Below are positions 1-13,400 of a stretch of 64,000 bases of DNA, piece after piece. The translations under genes and the position numbers were made by a program. Each line of letters begins with the position of its first letter. The stretch's first letter is position 1. The notes below the pieces were generated by a model. The model was not told the origin of the DNA and did not search any database. It worked only from the letters and a program-made list of their open reading frames with translations. This stretch comes from Delphinapterus leucas (lineage: Eukaryota; Chordata; Mammalia; Artiodactyla; Monodontidae), in NCBI RefSeq assembly GCF_002288925.2, contig NW_022098057.1:62448331-62512330 (forward strand), in the 5' to 3' direction.

Positions 1-1207
1 AATTTTTGATAGTTTGATTAATATGTGTCTTGGTGTGTTTCTCCTTGGATTTATCCTGTATGGGACTCTCCATTCTTCCCTGGACTTGATTGACTCTCTC
101 CTTTCCCATATTAGGGAAATTTTCAATTATAATCTCTTCAAATATTTTCTCAGTCCCTTTCTTTTTCTCTTCTTCTTCTGGGACCCCTATAATTCGAATG
201 TTGGTGCATTTAATGTTGTCCCAGAGGTCTCCGAAACTTTCCTCAATTCTTTTCATTCTTCTTTTTTTATTCTGCTCTGCGGTAGTTATTTCCACTATTT
301 TATCTTCCAGGTCACTTATTTGTTCTTCTGCCTCCATTATTCTGCTATTGACTCCTTCTAGAGAATTTTTAATTTCATTTATTGTGTTGTTTGTCATTGT
401 TTGTTTGCTCTTTAGTTCTTCTAGGTTCTTGTTAAACGTTTCTTGTATTTTCTCCATTCCAGTTCCAGGATTTTGGATCATCTTTACTATCATTACTCTG
501 AATTCTTTTCCAGGTAGACTGCCTGTTTCCTCTTCATTTGTTTGGTCTGGTGGGTTTTATCTTGCTCCTTCCTCTGCTGTGTGTTTCTCTGTCTTCTCAT
601 TTTGCTTAACTTACAGTGTTTGGGGTCTCCTTTTCACAGGCTGCAGGTTCGTAGTTCCTATTATTTTTGGTGTCTGTGCCCAGTGGGTAAGGTTGGTTCA
701 GTGGCTTGTGTAGGCTTCCTGGTCGGGGGGACTGGTGCCTGTGTTCTGGTGGATAAGGCTGGATCTTGTCTTTCTGGTGGGCAGGATCGCATCTGGTGGT
801 GTGTTTTAGGGTGTCTGTGAACTTAGTATGATTTTAGGCAGCCTCTCTGCTAATGGGTCTTGCTGGTTGTTTGTCATGGTGTATCCAGCACTGGAGCTTG
901 CTGGTCATTGAATGGAGCTGGGTCTTCGGTTTGAGACAGAGATCTCTGGGAGAGCTCTCGCTGATTGATATTACGTGGGGCCAGGAGGTCTCTGGTGATC
1001 CAATGTCCTGAATTCGCCTCTCCCACCTCAGAGGCTCTGGCCTGACACCTGGCTGGAGCACCAAGACCCTTTTGGGAAGTCTGAGGTCTTCTGCCAGCAT
1101 TCAGTAGGTGTTCTGTAGGAGTTGTTCCACATGTAGATGTATTTTTGATGTATTTGTGGGGTGGAAGGTGGATCTCCACATCTTACTCCTCCTCCATCTT
1201 GAAGGTC
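1..1207 (-). mobile_element. LINE-1, 5' UTR and start of ORF1, antisense in a PPA1 intron
   Basis: The minus strand encodes L1 ORF1 protein signatures (coiled coil ending EAEEQISDLEDKIVEIT, then FGDLWDNIKCTNIRIIGVPE and RRNTPRHI). Upstream of it lies a GC-rich 5' UTR that starts near 1207 with CAAGATGGAGGAGGAGTAAG. The element runs off the left edge, so its length is unknown, but the 5' end is present, which is unusual because most copies are 5'-truncated. Near 78-81 there seems to be one extra base relative to related ORF1 frames, so the copy is probably dead. Confidence 0.85.
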
Positions 1208-1357
1208 CCTCCTAGCTTTTTAAAAATTGCTTAAAAGAACAATCTTAAGTTTGCAGAAATTTGGCGTCTTCCTCATTTCCTATTATCCACCAAGTAAAAC
1301 TTTTCTTCCAAAGTTTCATTCTGTAGTATTGACCTGGCTGTGGTTTTTGACTTTCAG

Positions 1358-1484
1358 GTATGTGCAAGAGGGGAAATAATCAGGGTGAAAGTTCTGGGCA
1401 TACTGGCTATGATCGATGAAGGGGAAACCGACTGGAAAGTCATTGCCATTAACGTGGATGATCCTGATGCAGCCAATTATAACG
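1358..1484 (+). CDS. PPA1: PPA1 coding exon (residues about 129-170)
   Basis: Preceded by a TTTCAG acceptor and followed by GTAAGA. It encodes [12 protein letters not shown] through DDPDAANYN and ends one base into the Asp codon completed by the next exon. It carries the catalytic ETDWK segment. Confidence 0.95.
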
Positions 1485-4400
1485 GTAAGAAATATTTGTA
1501 GGGTCTGAAGTCTTTATACCTAAATCTTACCCAGCACCAAACTTAACCTGTAATGACAGAGTTGTAAGCCCATGCCTTCAAACTGTTAAAGAATGGAGGA
1601 GCAAAACATTTAACAAAGCATTGTTATTTCTACTACTGAACTTCTGTGGTTAACTAAGTAAACTTTCTCCTTCATTCCAGGAAAGAACAAATCTGGTAGT
1701 TTGTATTTCCTGTTTTCTTCTTTCCTTCCCCACATGCTAACACTTAGTTGCTCTATTTATTTATTTTTAAAAATTTGAAAACTGAGATATAATCCACATG
1801 CCATAAAATTCACCATTTTAAAGTGTACAGTTCTATGGTTTTTGATACATACACTAGTCTGTTAACCATTACCACTATCTAATTCCAGAACATTTTCACC
1901 ACTCTGAAGCCCCATATCCATTAGCAGTCACCCCCTATCCCCACATCGCTCAGTCCCTGACGACTACCAGTCTATTGTCTGTCTTTATGGATTTTCCTAT
2001 TCTGAAAATTTCACATAAATGGGGTCACATGATATCCGGCTTCTTTCAGTTAGCATACTGGTTTCAAGGTTCATCCACATTGTAACGTGTATCAGTACTT
2101 CATTCCCTTTTTTTTTGGTGGTGAAATTAACATAAAATTCACCATTTGAACTATTTTAAAGTGTACAATTCAGTGGCATTTAGTACATTCACAGTGTTGT
2201 GCAACTCACCACTCATCTCATTCTAGAACATTTACATCACCCCAAAGAGAAACTCTGTACCTTTTAGTAGTCACTCCCTGTTCCCTCCTCCTCCCAGGAC
2301 CTGACAACCACTAATCTGCTTTCTGTGTCCATGAATTTGCCTATTCTGGATATTTCATATACATGGAATTGTAAAATATGTGGCCTTTTTGTGTCAGGTT
2401 TCTTTTACTTAGCATAAGGTTTTCTAGGTTCATCCATGTTGTAGCATGTATCAGTACTCATTTTTTTAATGGCTGAGTTATATTCTATTATATAGATATA
2501 TATCACATTTTGTTTGTCCGTTCATCTGTTGATGGACATTTGGGTTGTTTTTGGCTATTAGGAATAATGCAGCTGCTATGAATATTCCTGTACAAGTTTT
2601 TGTGTGGATGTGTGTTTTTAATCCTCTTGGGTGCATATACCTAGGAGTGGAGTTCCTGAGTCATATGGTAACTCTTATGTTTAGCCTCTTGAGAAACTGC
2701 CAAACTTTTTTCCAAAGCAGCTGCACCATCTTACAGTCCTGCCAGCAGTGCATAAGGTTCCGATTTTTCTACTTCTTTGCCAGCACTAGTTGTTATTTAT
2801 CTTTTTAAATTATAACCCTTCTAGTGGGGTGTGTCTTTTTATTTTTGAGTTATAAGAGTACTTACATGTTTTGGATACTAAACCTTTATCAGATATATGA
2901 TTTGTCTGTATTTTCTTACATTTTGTGGATTTGTCCTTTCATTTTCATTTTCTTTTTTTTTTTTTTTTTTTTGCGGTACGTGGGCCTCTCACTGTTGTGG
3001 CCTCTCCCGTTGCGGAGAACAGGCTCAGCGGCCATGGCTCACGGGCCCAGCCACCCCACGGCACGCGGGATCCTCCCGGACCGGGGCACGAACCCGCGTC
3101 CCCTGCACCGGCAGGCGGACTCTCAACCACTGCGCCACCAGGGAAGCCCTGTCCTTTCGTTTTCTTAATGGTATCCTTTGAAGCACTCAAGTTTTTCGTT
3201 TTGATGTAGTCTGTTTTTTTATTGCTTGTGCTTTTGGTATCATTATCTAAGAAACCATTGCCTAATCCAAGGTTACAAAGACTTAGTTATGTTTCCTTCT
3301 AAGAATTTTATAAATATAGCACTTACATTATTTCTTTCTGCTGTTTTACAGAGTACGATCTCATATATATTTAAATATATGCAAATTATATGTAAACTCA
3401 TTTAAAAAGGACTCAACGCCAACCTTTAATAGTACATTGAGAAGAAAGATGAAAAGAGTCTGACTTTTTGTTTCAGATACTTCTGTATTGACTAAATTTT
3501 GTACCATGAGAATGCATTCCTACATTTAGCTCTGATTCTAAATGTAGGTGTGTGTGTCCATTTTCAGATGTGCTATTTACACAAGAGTGCACGTGCTAAA
3601 TAGCGTGCTTTGGCCACAGTTAATGAAGCCACGCCATCATTACATCAGCACAATTTTCTGGGTGTCATTTCCCTGCAGTAGAGGTTATTAGGACCCTAAA
3701 ATTTTCTCTGGGGGGCTGGCCCCATGATGCAAGCAGTATGCAGCTTTCCTTAAATGTCAGCCTAAGGCAATGTCCATCATCAGTTATAACTGGAAGAGTA
3801 TTAGGTAGAACTAAGAGTAGAACTCTTGACAAGCCACAACTTTGGGAGGGATACACACAGAGTCATGGAAGAGGATGGCCTACCCAGTAAAGCAACCAAG
3901 TTGGCCATGTTGATCCCCTTTGTTATTGTGAGCCCACGACGGCCAGTGACCCTTCTGCCTCAGTTGTGGGCATCAGGAAATTGAGCATTTTATGCACATG
4001 GTTGCATGCTGGTTAGAGGCTGAATCCAGGGAACAGCACAGAACTGGTGCTGTCTTTGGTAGGATCTTTTTTTTTTTTTAATTTATTTTATTCTGAAATT
4101 CAGTGACTTTTTGGAGGGCTATTTTTATATTTTAATCCTGGGGGGTTTTTTTTTGTTTTTTTTTTGTTTTTTTGCCATGTGGTTTGTGAGATCTTAGTTT
4201 CCTGACCAGGGAGTGAACCTGGGCCCTTGGCAATGAAAGCACAGAGTCCTAACCACTGGACTGCCAGGGAAGTCCTTGTCTTTGGTAGGATCTTGATGTG
4301 GCATCAGGAGGCAGTTCAGGGAGCTCTGCAGACCACTGGCTTTGTCTGTACGTGTATAACTGGAGGAACAAAAATTGACTGAGTTCTTTTCTCCTACTTT

Positions 4401-7400
4401 TTTCCTCTGGGTCTGGTGCTCACAGTTCCCTAGTCAGGATCCAGCATACCTTTCAATACCTGGTTCACAGTCAGTGAGTTAATCAACTGTTATATTTTTC
4501 CTTGCTGCAATGTAATACAAAAATATGTTTGATCTTTGTCTCCAGTTCCTGGCAAGGAACTCCTAAAACACTTGGACTTTCCTGAGTGACGAGTGTCTTT
4601 TTTATTCATGAGCCCCTTTCATCACCCCTGAGCTTATGCTAATAAGGTGACTTACGGTGGGGCCCCTAGCTAGCCTCAGACCAGTTCAGTCAACAGAAAA
4701 ACTGAATGATTAGAGGGTGGGAACCTCCAGCCCCAACCACTGACCTCTGGGATCAGGAGGGGAGGCTCCATAAAAAGTCTGGAGTCACGAGATGTAGAGC
4801 ACTTGTAAGTTGGTGAACACACTGAATAGCTGGGAGGGTGGCACGCCTCCCCACCAGAGAGCATGGAAACTATGCACCCCACATACTGTGCCCTATGCAT
4901 CTCCAACATTGGACTGTTTCTGAGTTGTATCCTTTATACTAAACCAGTAAGCATAGCACAGTGTTTTCTTGAGTTTTGTGAGTATTTCTAGCAAATTATC
5001 AAACCTGAGGAGAGAGTTGTAGGGAACTCTGATTTATAGCTGTTGGTCAGAAGTATGGGTGGCCTGGGACTTGGCGACCAGCGTCTGAAGTGGGATCAGT
5101 CTTGTGGAACTGAACCCTCTGACTGTGGGACTTGATGCTAACTCCAGTTAGATAGTGTCATAATTGAATTGTCGGACACCCAGTTGGTATTCCTAAGGAA
5201 TAGAACTGGATGGAAAATTTGTTGGAAGATACCCTACACTTGTATTTTGGATTTCTGGATTTTCAAACTGTTTCTGTATCAGGTGATATGTTTTATATGA
5301 ATTCTAAGTTCCTTGAAATTTATCAGTGTTTAAACATTTCCCAGTTCAGTTTGTAACCTTTCCATACTTTTAGTGGTACCCTGATAATAAAATGCATGGT
5401 ATTCTTTAACTATGTAGATTATAAACTAGGCTTAAGCAAAGTTATTTTATAGAAATATAAATAAGCTGTTGTTGAATGTATTCCTCCTTCCAATTACAAT
5501 TTTCCTGGTGGATTTTTTTTTTTTTTTTTTTGCACATGTATCTAATATTTGTTTGCATGGAGAAGCAGTTCAGTCATTTAAACTTGAGTTTGATGACATT
5601 GAGGCTAGGCGCTGTTAATGGCTGTACAGAAACTTCTAAAAGTTTTTTTACACAGGACACTTTTTTTTTGTTGGCCAGAACTAAAGTATTGTGATACTGA
5701 ATGCCTATACTGTAGAGTGAGAAAAGCCTATTCACATTTAATATGTAACCTATCAATGAATATGTATAATGCATTTTTCTTGTCTTTTTGTATGTAATTG
5801 GGGTGTGATCCTCGAATACAGCCTCAACCTGTCTTTTGGTATCTTCTGTCCATCTCTTAGAAGTTATGTACACCTGCCAAACTATTCTCATTATGTAGCT
5901 GCCAGTTATTTCTCCCTTCTCTTATCTAGTAGGAGTCACTATGGTACTGATTGTTCTCTTAGTATACTTAATGTCAGAGCTATTTTAAGACACTAGATGA
6001 TTTCCTTTTATTTATTTATTTAACTTATTTTTGGCTGCGTTGGGTCTTAGTTGCTTTGCGGGCTTTCTCTAGTTGAGGCGAGCGGGGGCTACTCTTCGCT
6101 GCAGTGCCCAGGCTTCTCACTGTGGTGCCTTCTCTTGTTGCGGAGCATGGGCTCTAGGCGCGCAGGCTTCAGTAGTTGTGGTGCAAGGGCTCAGTAGTTG
6201 TGGCTCAAGGGCTCTAGGGCGCAGGCTCAGTAGTTGTGGCGCATGGGCTTATTTGCTCTGTGGCATGTGGCATCTTCCCAGATCAGGGCTCAAACCTGTG
6301 TCCCCTGCACTGGCAGGCGGATTCTTAACCACTGCGCCACCAGGGAAGCCCCAGTGATTTCCTTTTAATGTTTGTATGTGTTCTCTTCTCAACAAGGTGT
6401 TAGCTCTAACATTGTCTTGAAAGTTTTTGATAATCCATCCCGTAGCTCTTTCAAAGTACGCACTTGATATTTTTATTGAATGCATAAATAATTACATACA
6501 CATCTTGCAATCTGAGAAGAGAATCTTATTCTCTTCTTAGATATTAATGATGTCAAGCGGCTGAAACCTGGCTACCTGGAAGCTACTGTGGACTGGTTTA
6601 GAAGGTACAAGGTTCCTGATGGAAAACCTGAGAACCAGTTTGCTTTCGACGCAGAATTTAAAGATAAGGTAATGTGTCACTCAGAACTGTAGCTTTAGGC
6701 CTATTTGTATTGAGACTTATAATTTAACCATATTGTTACCATCTAAAGACAATATGATCATAAAACAGATGTCTAAAGACACACGACAGGCTTGATGTTG
6801 ATTTATTCATTTAAATGATTTCTTCCATTTTTGATAAAAAGAAGTGATTCAAAAGAGACAAAGTTATCAGGCTTTGGGAAAATATTGAGAATAAGAAAAG
6901 AACACGTTTCTATTATTCTAACGTATATCTCTTCAAATTATAGGACTTTGCAATTGATATTATTAAAAGCACTCATGACTATTGGAGAGCATTAGTGACT
7001 AAGAAAACTGATGGAAAAGGAATCAGTTGGTAAGCATTAACTCTTTTCTGCATGTTTAACACAGAAAGCAGACTAGCTTACTCCAGAGGTTTTAATTACC
7101 TTAACATACTCCACCATTACATTCACTTAGGGAAAGAGACTGGTTTTGTCAATGCTTATTAAGCCAGTAGGAAGTGTAGACTGAAAGAAAAACCACACAA
7201 TGGGAAGGTTGTGAGTTAAGTTTTATTCGAGGACTGTAGCCCGGAAGATAGCCTCTCAGATAGCTCTGAGGAACTGCTCCGGAGAGATAAGGGAGGAGCC
7301 AGGATATATATGAACTTTTTTGCCGGGAAAACATGTAGTCAAGCATAAAAAGATTACTGCTATTCATAAAGAAGAGACCTCTCGAGTTAATGATTTTAGT

Positions 7401-10400
7401 GTTTTTCTGTGTATGGGAAGAGGCAAGAATCTGGGGTCATGTGAAATTTTTTCTTAGAAATGCATGTTAACTATCTAGGGGCCAATATACCCAAATGTTT
7501 CCTGGTTTTCTCCATCCTGAATTCCCCTCAGGGCTCACTGTCCGTGGGTGACTGTAGTGGCTAATGGCTTGATCCTTGTAGAACTGGAATGGCAGGCAAC
7601 ATTTTTTTTCTTTACAGAAGGTAACTATATAAACAACTGAAAAATGCCACAAGATACTCTCTGAATAAGTACAAACTAAAACTATAAAGGGCGCAGTGAG
7701 ATCAGAGCTTTGTGAGGCCAATCGGGAAAACCTGCCTAGCATCAGGGTGCTCAGAATGGGATGGGTATAATCAGGTTGAGTTCAAGGGTTGGTATTCTCT
7801 GATGTGAATATGTAAGGTTCATTACAACTAAACCAGGATCTACTATGCACACTGAATTAACTACTACTACTAATAATAGCTAATATGACTGAGCAGTTAA
7901 TATTTGCCAAGCCTGCAACACAGATGCAGGGAGATTAAACTTAACCAAAGTCATACCACAGTAAGCATTTTGGAGTTAGGACTCGCATCCAAGTCTGTCT
8001 GGCCCCAGATCATTTTTAGTACAGTACTTCCTCTTTTAAAGATTATAAAAGAATGCCCACCATTACCGCTTAACTAGTGTTGTTCTGGAAATACTAGTTG
8101 ATGAAGTAAATAAGAGAAAGAAGATGCAGGAATATTGGAAAAGGGGGAGCAAATTGTTGCAGATGATATGATTGTGTACCCAGAAAACCCTAGAAAAAAG
8201 AACTCAGCAAGGTGAATAATTACAAAATGAGTATATATGTACATTGCTAGCTTTCTATATGAAGTGTAACAGAAGCTATAATGGAGGAAAAGATCTCATG
8301 TAGAATAGTATTTAAAAACAAAACACAGTATAAATAAGAAACCTGAAGGACCCAGAAGAAGAAAAGTTTGACTCTATTGAGAAATATAAAAGATGTTAAA
8401 TAGAAAGGTATATATTCATGAATAACATTCAGTTTCATCTAGAAAAAATCTGCATCTCAGAATAACAAGGGAAGTTCTGAAAAAAGTAAGGGTAGTGGTG
8501 GTGAGGAAGAGTGTTAATTATTTTGGTACTGTTTAGTAATATTGTTTTACTAAGAATTTGGTACTGAAGAAGAAAGTCAAATTATTCAGTTCTGTTAGAG
8601 TTTGATAGACCTAAAGTAGATCTAAAGATGTATGGGAATTCAATTTATAATAAAGAAGGTGTTTTAAATGAGTGGTTTGGACCAACCACTGTTTAGGAAG
8701 AAAATAAGACTAGATCTCTATCTCACTCCTTACATTCCTTATGCCAGATATACACACTGGCAACCACCCTCATGGCTGTGGCCGTTTCATTTTGGAAAGG
8801 TGCTGTAACCAGGCAGGTGCTCCACAAGTGCCCTGTGCAAGCAACCCAGCACCAGTGTTCTTACCTCCAACTACTTTATATCCACATGTTAACTGGGTGC
8901 TGGCTGCAAACTAGGGTTTGTAACCCTAGTCTTACATCAGCATTTAATTACAGAGAGATAAATTGTAATGTGAGAAAATTCTAGAAAAAGTATAGGTGAA
9001 TTTATTCATTAGCTTGTAATAGGGAAGACCTTTCCAAACAGAAGACAAACTCAAAATCCATAAAAGAAAGATTTACTTGTGGTATTATTTTTTTTATGTA
9101 TCAGGAGACAATTTTTCCCAGTTTCTGCTTAAACAACACATGACAGAGGGCTAAATTCCTTAATTTATAAATAGCTTATTCTAATTGATAAGAAAAAGAA
9201 TAATTCAATAGAAGGAGAGGAACAGATAAAAAAAGAAAATTTACAGATAAGATGTACAGTCTCATTTTATAATTTTTTTTAATAAATTCTTTCAGGATTT
9301 GTTTATTTCATTCGTAGTGGAATTAGTTTATTCTTTTTTTTTTTTGGCCGTGTTGGGTCTTTGTTGCTGTGCGCGGGCTTTCTCTAGTTGTCTCGAGCGG
9401 GGGCTACTGTTCGTTGCGGTGCGCAGGCTTTCCATTGCGGTGGCGTTCTTGTTGCAGAGCATGGGCTCTAGGCGTGCGGGCTTCAGTAGTTGCAGCACGC
9501 GGGCTCAGTAGGTGCAGCACGTGGGCTCTAGAGTGCAGGCTCAGTAGTTGTAGCACATGGGCTTAGCTGCTCCGCAGCATGTGGGATCTTCCCAGACCAG
9601 AGATTGAACCTGTGTCTGCTGCATTGGCAGGCAGATTCTTAACCATTGTGCCACCAGGGAAGTCCTCATTTTATAATTTAAAATGCAGCTCAGAAAGATA
9701 GTGTTATCCCCCAGTAGCTTTGCAAAATTTAAAAAAATTAAATGATAGCCGAGATGGCAAGAATATCTATATCTATATCTATCTATCTGTCTATCTATCT
9801 ATCTATCTGTCTGTCTATATGGTTGGTGAGAGTTTAAATGGGTACAACCTTTGTGAAGGGCAATTTGACAATATTCAGCCCAAAATTTTAAATGCATGTA
9901 TTTCTTTGTAGAACCACTACTAGGAATGTATCCTATAGATATAGTCCCAAAAGATTTATGTATAAGGATGTTCATTGCAGTGTCATTTATAATAGCAAAA
10001 AGTTAGAAGCAACCAAAATGTAATGGTTAAGCACATCCATATAATAGAACAGTATATGTCACAGTAAAAAAAAAGAAAGTTCTCTCTATGTTGATAAGGA
10101 AAGACAACCAAAATATATTAAGTGAGAAAAGCAAAGTCCATAGTAGTATATTTAGTATGATCCCATTTATGCAAGGTGAGATACACACACACACCCCAGC
10201 ATCTGTTTATATTTAATTTTTTTTTCTGGAGGGAAACAAGAGCTATAGATAATGATTGCCTTTGGAGACAACCATTTGGAGATGGGAGGGAGAGAGGCTT
10301 TCAATTTGTGACTTTCTGAATTTTCTAACTATATATGTGTATTACTTTTTTTTATACATGTCAGTTTATCTGGGTAGTAAGATTTTTTTCTGATTATGAG

Positions 10401-13400
10401 AAAATCCTAATGTAAAAATAATTCTCAGGAATCTTCTGTTCTGTAAGTCAGAATAATGTCCTGTAAAATGCAAACATTGTCTCTCCACAAACAAGAAAAA
10501 CTGAGCACAGTTACACATTTGTGTGAAAATGTACAATCATGAGACTTTGCTTTTAATAACTTCTCTATTTTGTGGTGTCCTATTATTTCTATGGAAATGG
10601 GCTTAATGCATGTTAAGTGGCAGGTAACTGAAGATATTTATTTTTCATTTTAATAGAATATTTCTGATCATACCCATGTTATAATAATACACAATAATTT
10701 AATACATAGGAAATTTTGAACTATAGTTAACCAAAAAATGTTTTTAAAAAATCATTTTAATCACAGTTTTTCCATAGATACTCTTATTAACATTTAGAGT
10801 TTTTTCTTTTTACAGTCCTTTGTGTATAAGTATAATATTTTCAAAAATAATTAGGATCATATTGTATATACAATTTGTTTTATGGTTTAAAAAAGTTAAC
10901 ACTATAAGCATTTCTCATGTCATTAAGAATGTAATACTTTCCTACTATATAACATTCCATCTGTGTAATATTCCACCTCATGGATAAATCATTTTTAATC
11001 ATCCCTGTTGTTGGACATTTTGGTTACTTCCAAGTTTCCACTCTTACCAATAGTGAAATCGTGTATGTTGAACATCTTTGTACATCATAGTTTAAATCTC
11101 TGAGTTCTGAGGTGTGGAATTTATCTATCAAAGAGTATGTGCTTTTTAAAAGGTTTTAGACACATTTTTTTGTTTGTTTTTTTATTTTTGTCTCTTACTT
11201 TTTCTTTTTTTATTTTGTTGTGGACACATTTTACCAGATTATTTTTCAGGAATATTGAACCAGGTGTTACTCCTGCCAGGAGTGTCTATCTCAGATGTCA
11301 ACACTGACAGAAACTGGATTTTTTTGTTTTTTGTTTTTTTCATTTTATCTAATTAGGAAAGATATGTTTGTCATTTTCATTTGCATCTTAGCTCTTTCAT
11401 TGAGAATTACACTGCATTCAATCACATACTTTAAAATCTGAACTTAAGGGATTTGAGTAAAATTGACCACAAGAATAGCTGTATATTAAATAATTAGAAT
11501 ATTTAATATAGGTGAGAAAGCTTTCAACTAAGCCAGACTTGAATCTCATCTGGCCTACCACCTTCAACTTGTTATTTTTAACAAGAGAGAGTTATTAATA
11601 ATAAGAGAGAAGTTTTTGTTACTGTGACTCATGACAATTTTCCTTTGTTCAATAGCATGAATACCACAGTGTTTGAGAGCCCCTTCCAGTGTGATCCTGA
11701 TGCTGCCAAAGCCATTGTGGATGCTGTAAGTAAAGGTTTCCTTGAAAAAGAACACGCCTGGTGGCCAAAAAATGGGGTATTGAATGGGGAGGGAAAGTAC
11801 CTTCAATAAATATTTGAGGATGTCCTGTACACATATTACAATGTAAGATCTTGAAATTACAAACCATAAATACAAGTAGACATTTGACTGAGGGGAAACC
11901 TGAGGAGGGTCCTAGCCAACACTATATTGGGCAGATAACAAAGTAGGACAATTTGTAAAAATCAAAATGACTCCAGAATGTTCTAAGTAACCCAAGTGCC
12001 TGAGTACTTATCATAAGCCATTTTTCACAAAAGTACCAATGGGAACTTATTTGACTTGGTCATAGCAAGGAATGAGAAAGTTACCAAATTTCAGGTACCA
12101 TTGCAGGAGCGGTTTATAGTCCTAGAGGAGAATTTCATGTGAGGAAGTAAACTGTCCATCAAAGAAATAATTTTGTTTTTGTATTATTTTTAATGATCTG
12201 ATTTGTATTAACCTAAAGACTGAAGATTGTCTAAAATTATTCTCATTTACAATATTAAATAAGGAAAACAAATGAAAATGAGGTCTGACTTTACAGCCTT
12301 GTAAACAGGGTAATACAAGGGAAAAGGACAATTTAATGATGAAGCCAATACATTTAGATTTATTTTATTTGTATATGAATTTTGACAACAAAGTTGAGAT
12401 GAATAAAATAAATTGGAAGGGATAAGCCATTGGTTAACAATCATAACTTTTCAATGAGAACATTCTGCCTACATTTTATATATATGTGTGTATATATAAA
12501 ACCTTTATATATACATATGTTGGTTTTTTAATTCTTTATTTCAAAAAGCAGGTTTTTTAAAATTGGAGTATAGTTGCTTTACAATGTTGTGTTAGTTTCT
12601 GCTGTAACAAATTTATTTTTATTTATTCTCCTGTATGTCATTAAAAGGTAAGAGGTTTGAATTTGTTAGCATTTCTTAGCAGTAGAGCAAGCTCTGCATT
12701 GTTACTATCTATTGTAAATTATTTTTAGGACCTAAAAATTGGGATAGTTGTCTTCTGTTTAGATTCCTTTTAATTTTTGTATCAGTATACTTTTTTAGCT
12801 TATTCTTTTTCTGGGATTAGACTAATACATTTTAACATTTTATTTTAGTTACCACCACATGAACCTGCCTGCACAATACCAACAGATGGTAAGATCTATA
12901 TCTAGTAAAATTACATTCAACATTATGCATATGTGTGGAAAATTACATCTGTATCTATAGATACGTCTTACATATACCACATACATACAGAGAAAGAGAA
13001 GGACAGGGAGAAGAAGCATTTTTAGAGTTCTGTAGCATATGTGGGAAGAAAAATGGCTGTACCTACCACATCTAGGGCCACCGCTGTGACAGCATGACCA
13101 TGACCCACTGTTCTCGGAGTTCCTGGTAGATGCCTTGTGGAGGTTGGAGCAGGCTGGGCTCTTCGTCCCCATCTGGCCCCAGGCTGCTTCACCCAGGAAA
13201 CAGTTCTTTCCACCTTTAGATGTTAGAATTCTCTGTAAGGTTCTTCTTGTGAGAATTGCATGTCCATAGGATCAGCATGAAGAGTAAAGCAGCCCAAAAG
13301 AAAACACTGGTAAATTACCTGTTTTTGCTGTAGTGAAGCTTTGCATGTATGTAGGTTTGTTTTAATGTAATCCATAGGAGGATACATTAAAGCAAATATA

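Noticed and set aside
2824..3209. Several 80-114 codon frames across the SINE and L1
   Set aside because: They translate SINE body text ('[15 protein letters not shown]'-like endings recur at every SINE copy in the window), so they are repeat artefacts.
9762..9822. Regular short repeats that might suggest an array
   Set aside because: Simple tetranucleotide slippage repeat without distinct spacers. CRISPR arrays do not occur in such genomes.
13020..13220. GC-richer block in the last PPA1 intron with open minus-strand frames
   Set aside because: No splice-consistent exon, no recognisable protein and no repeat match I can support.
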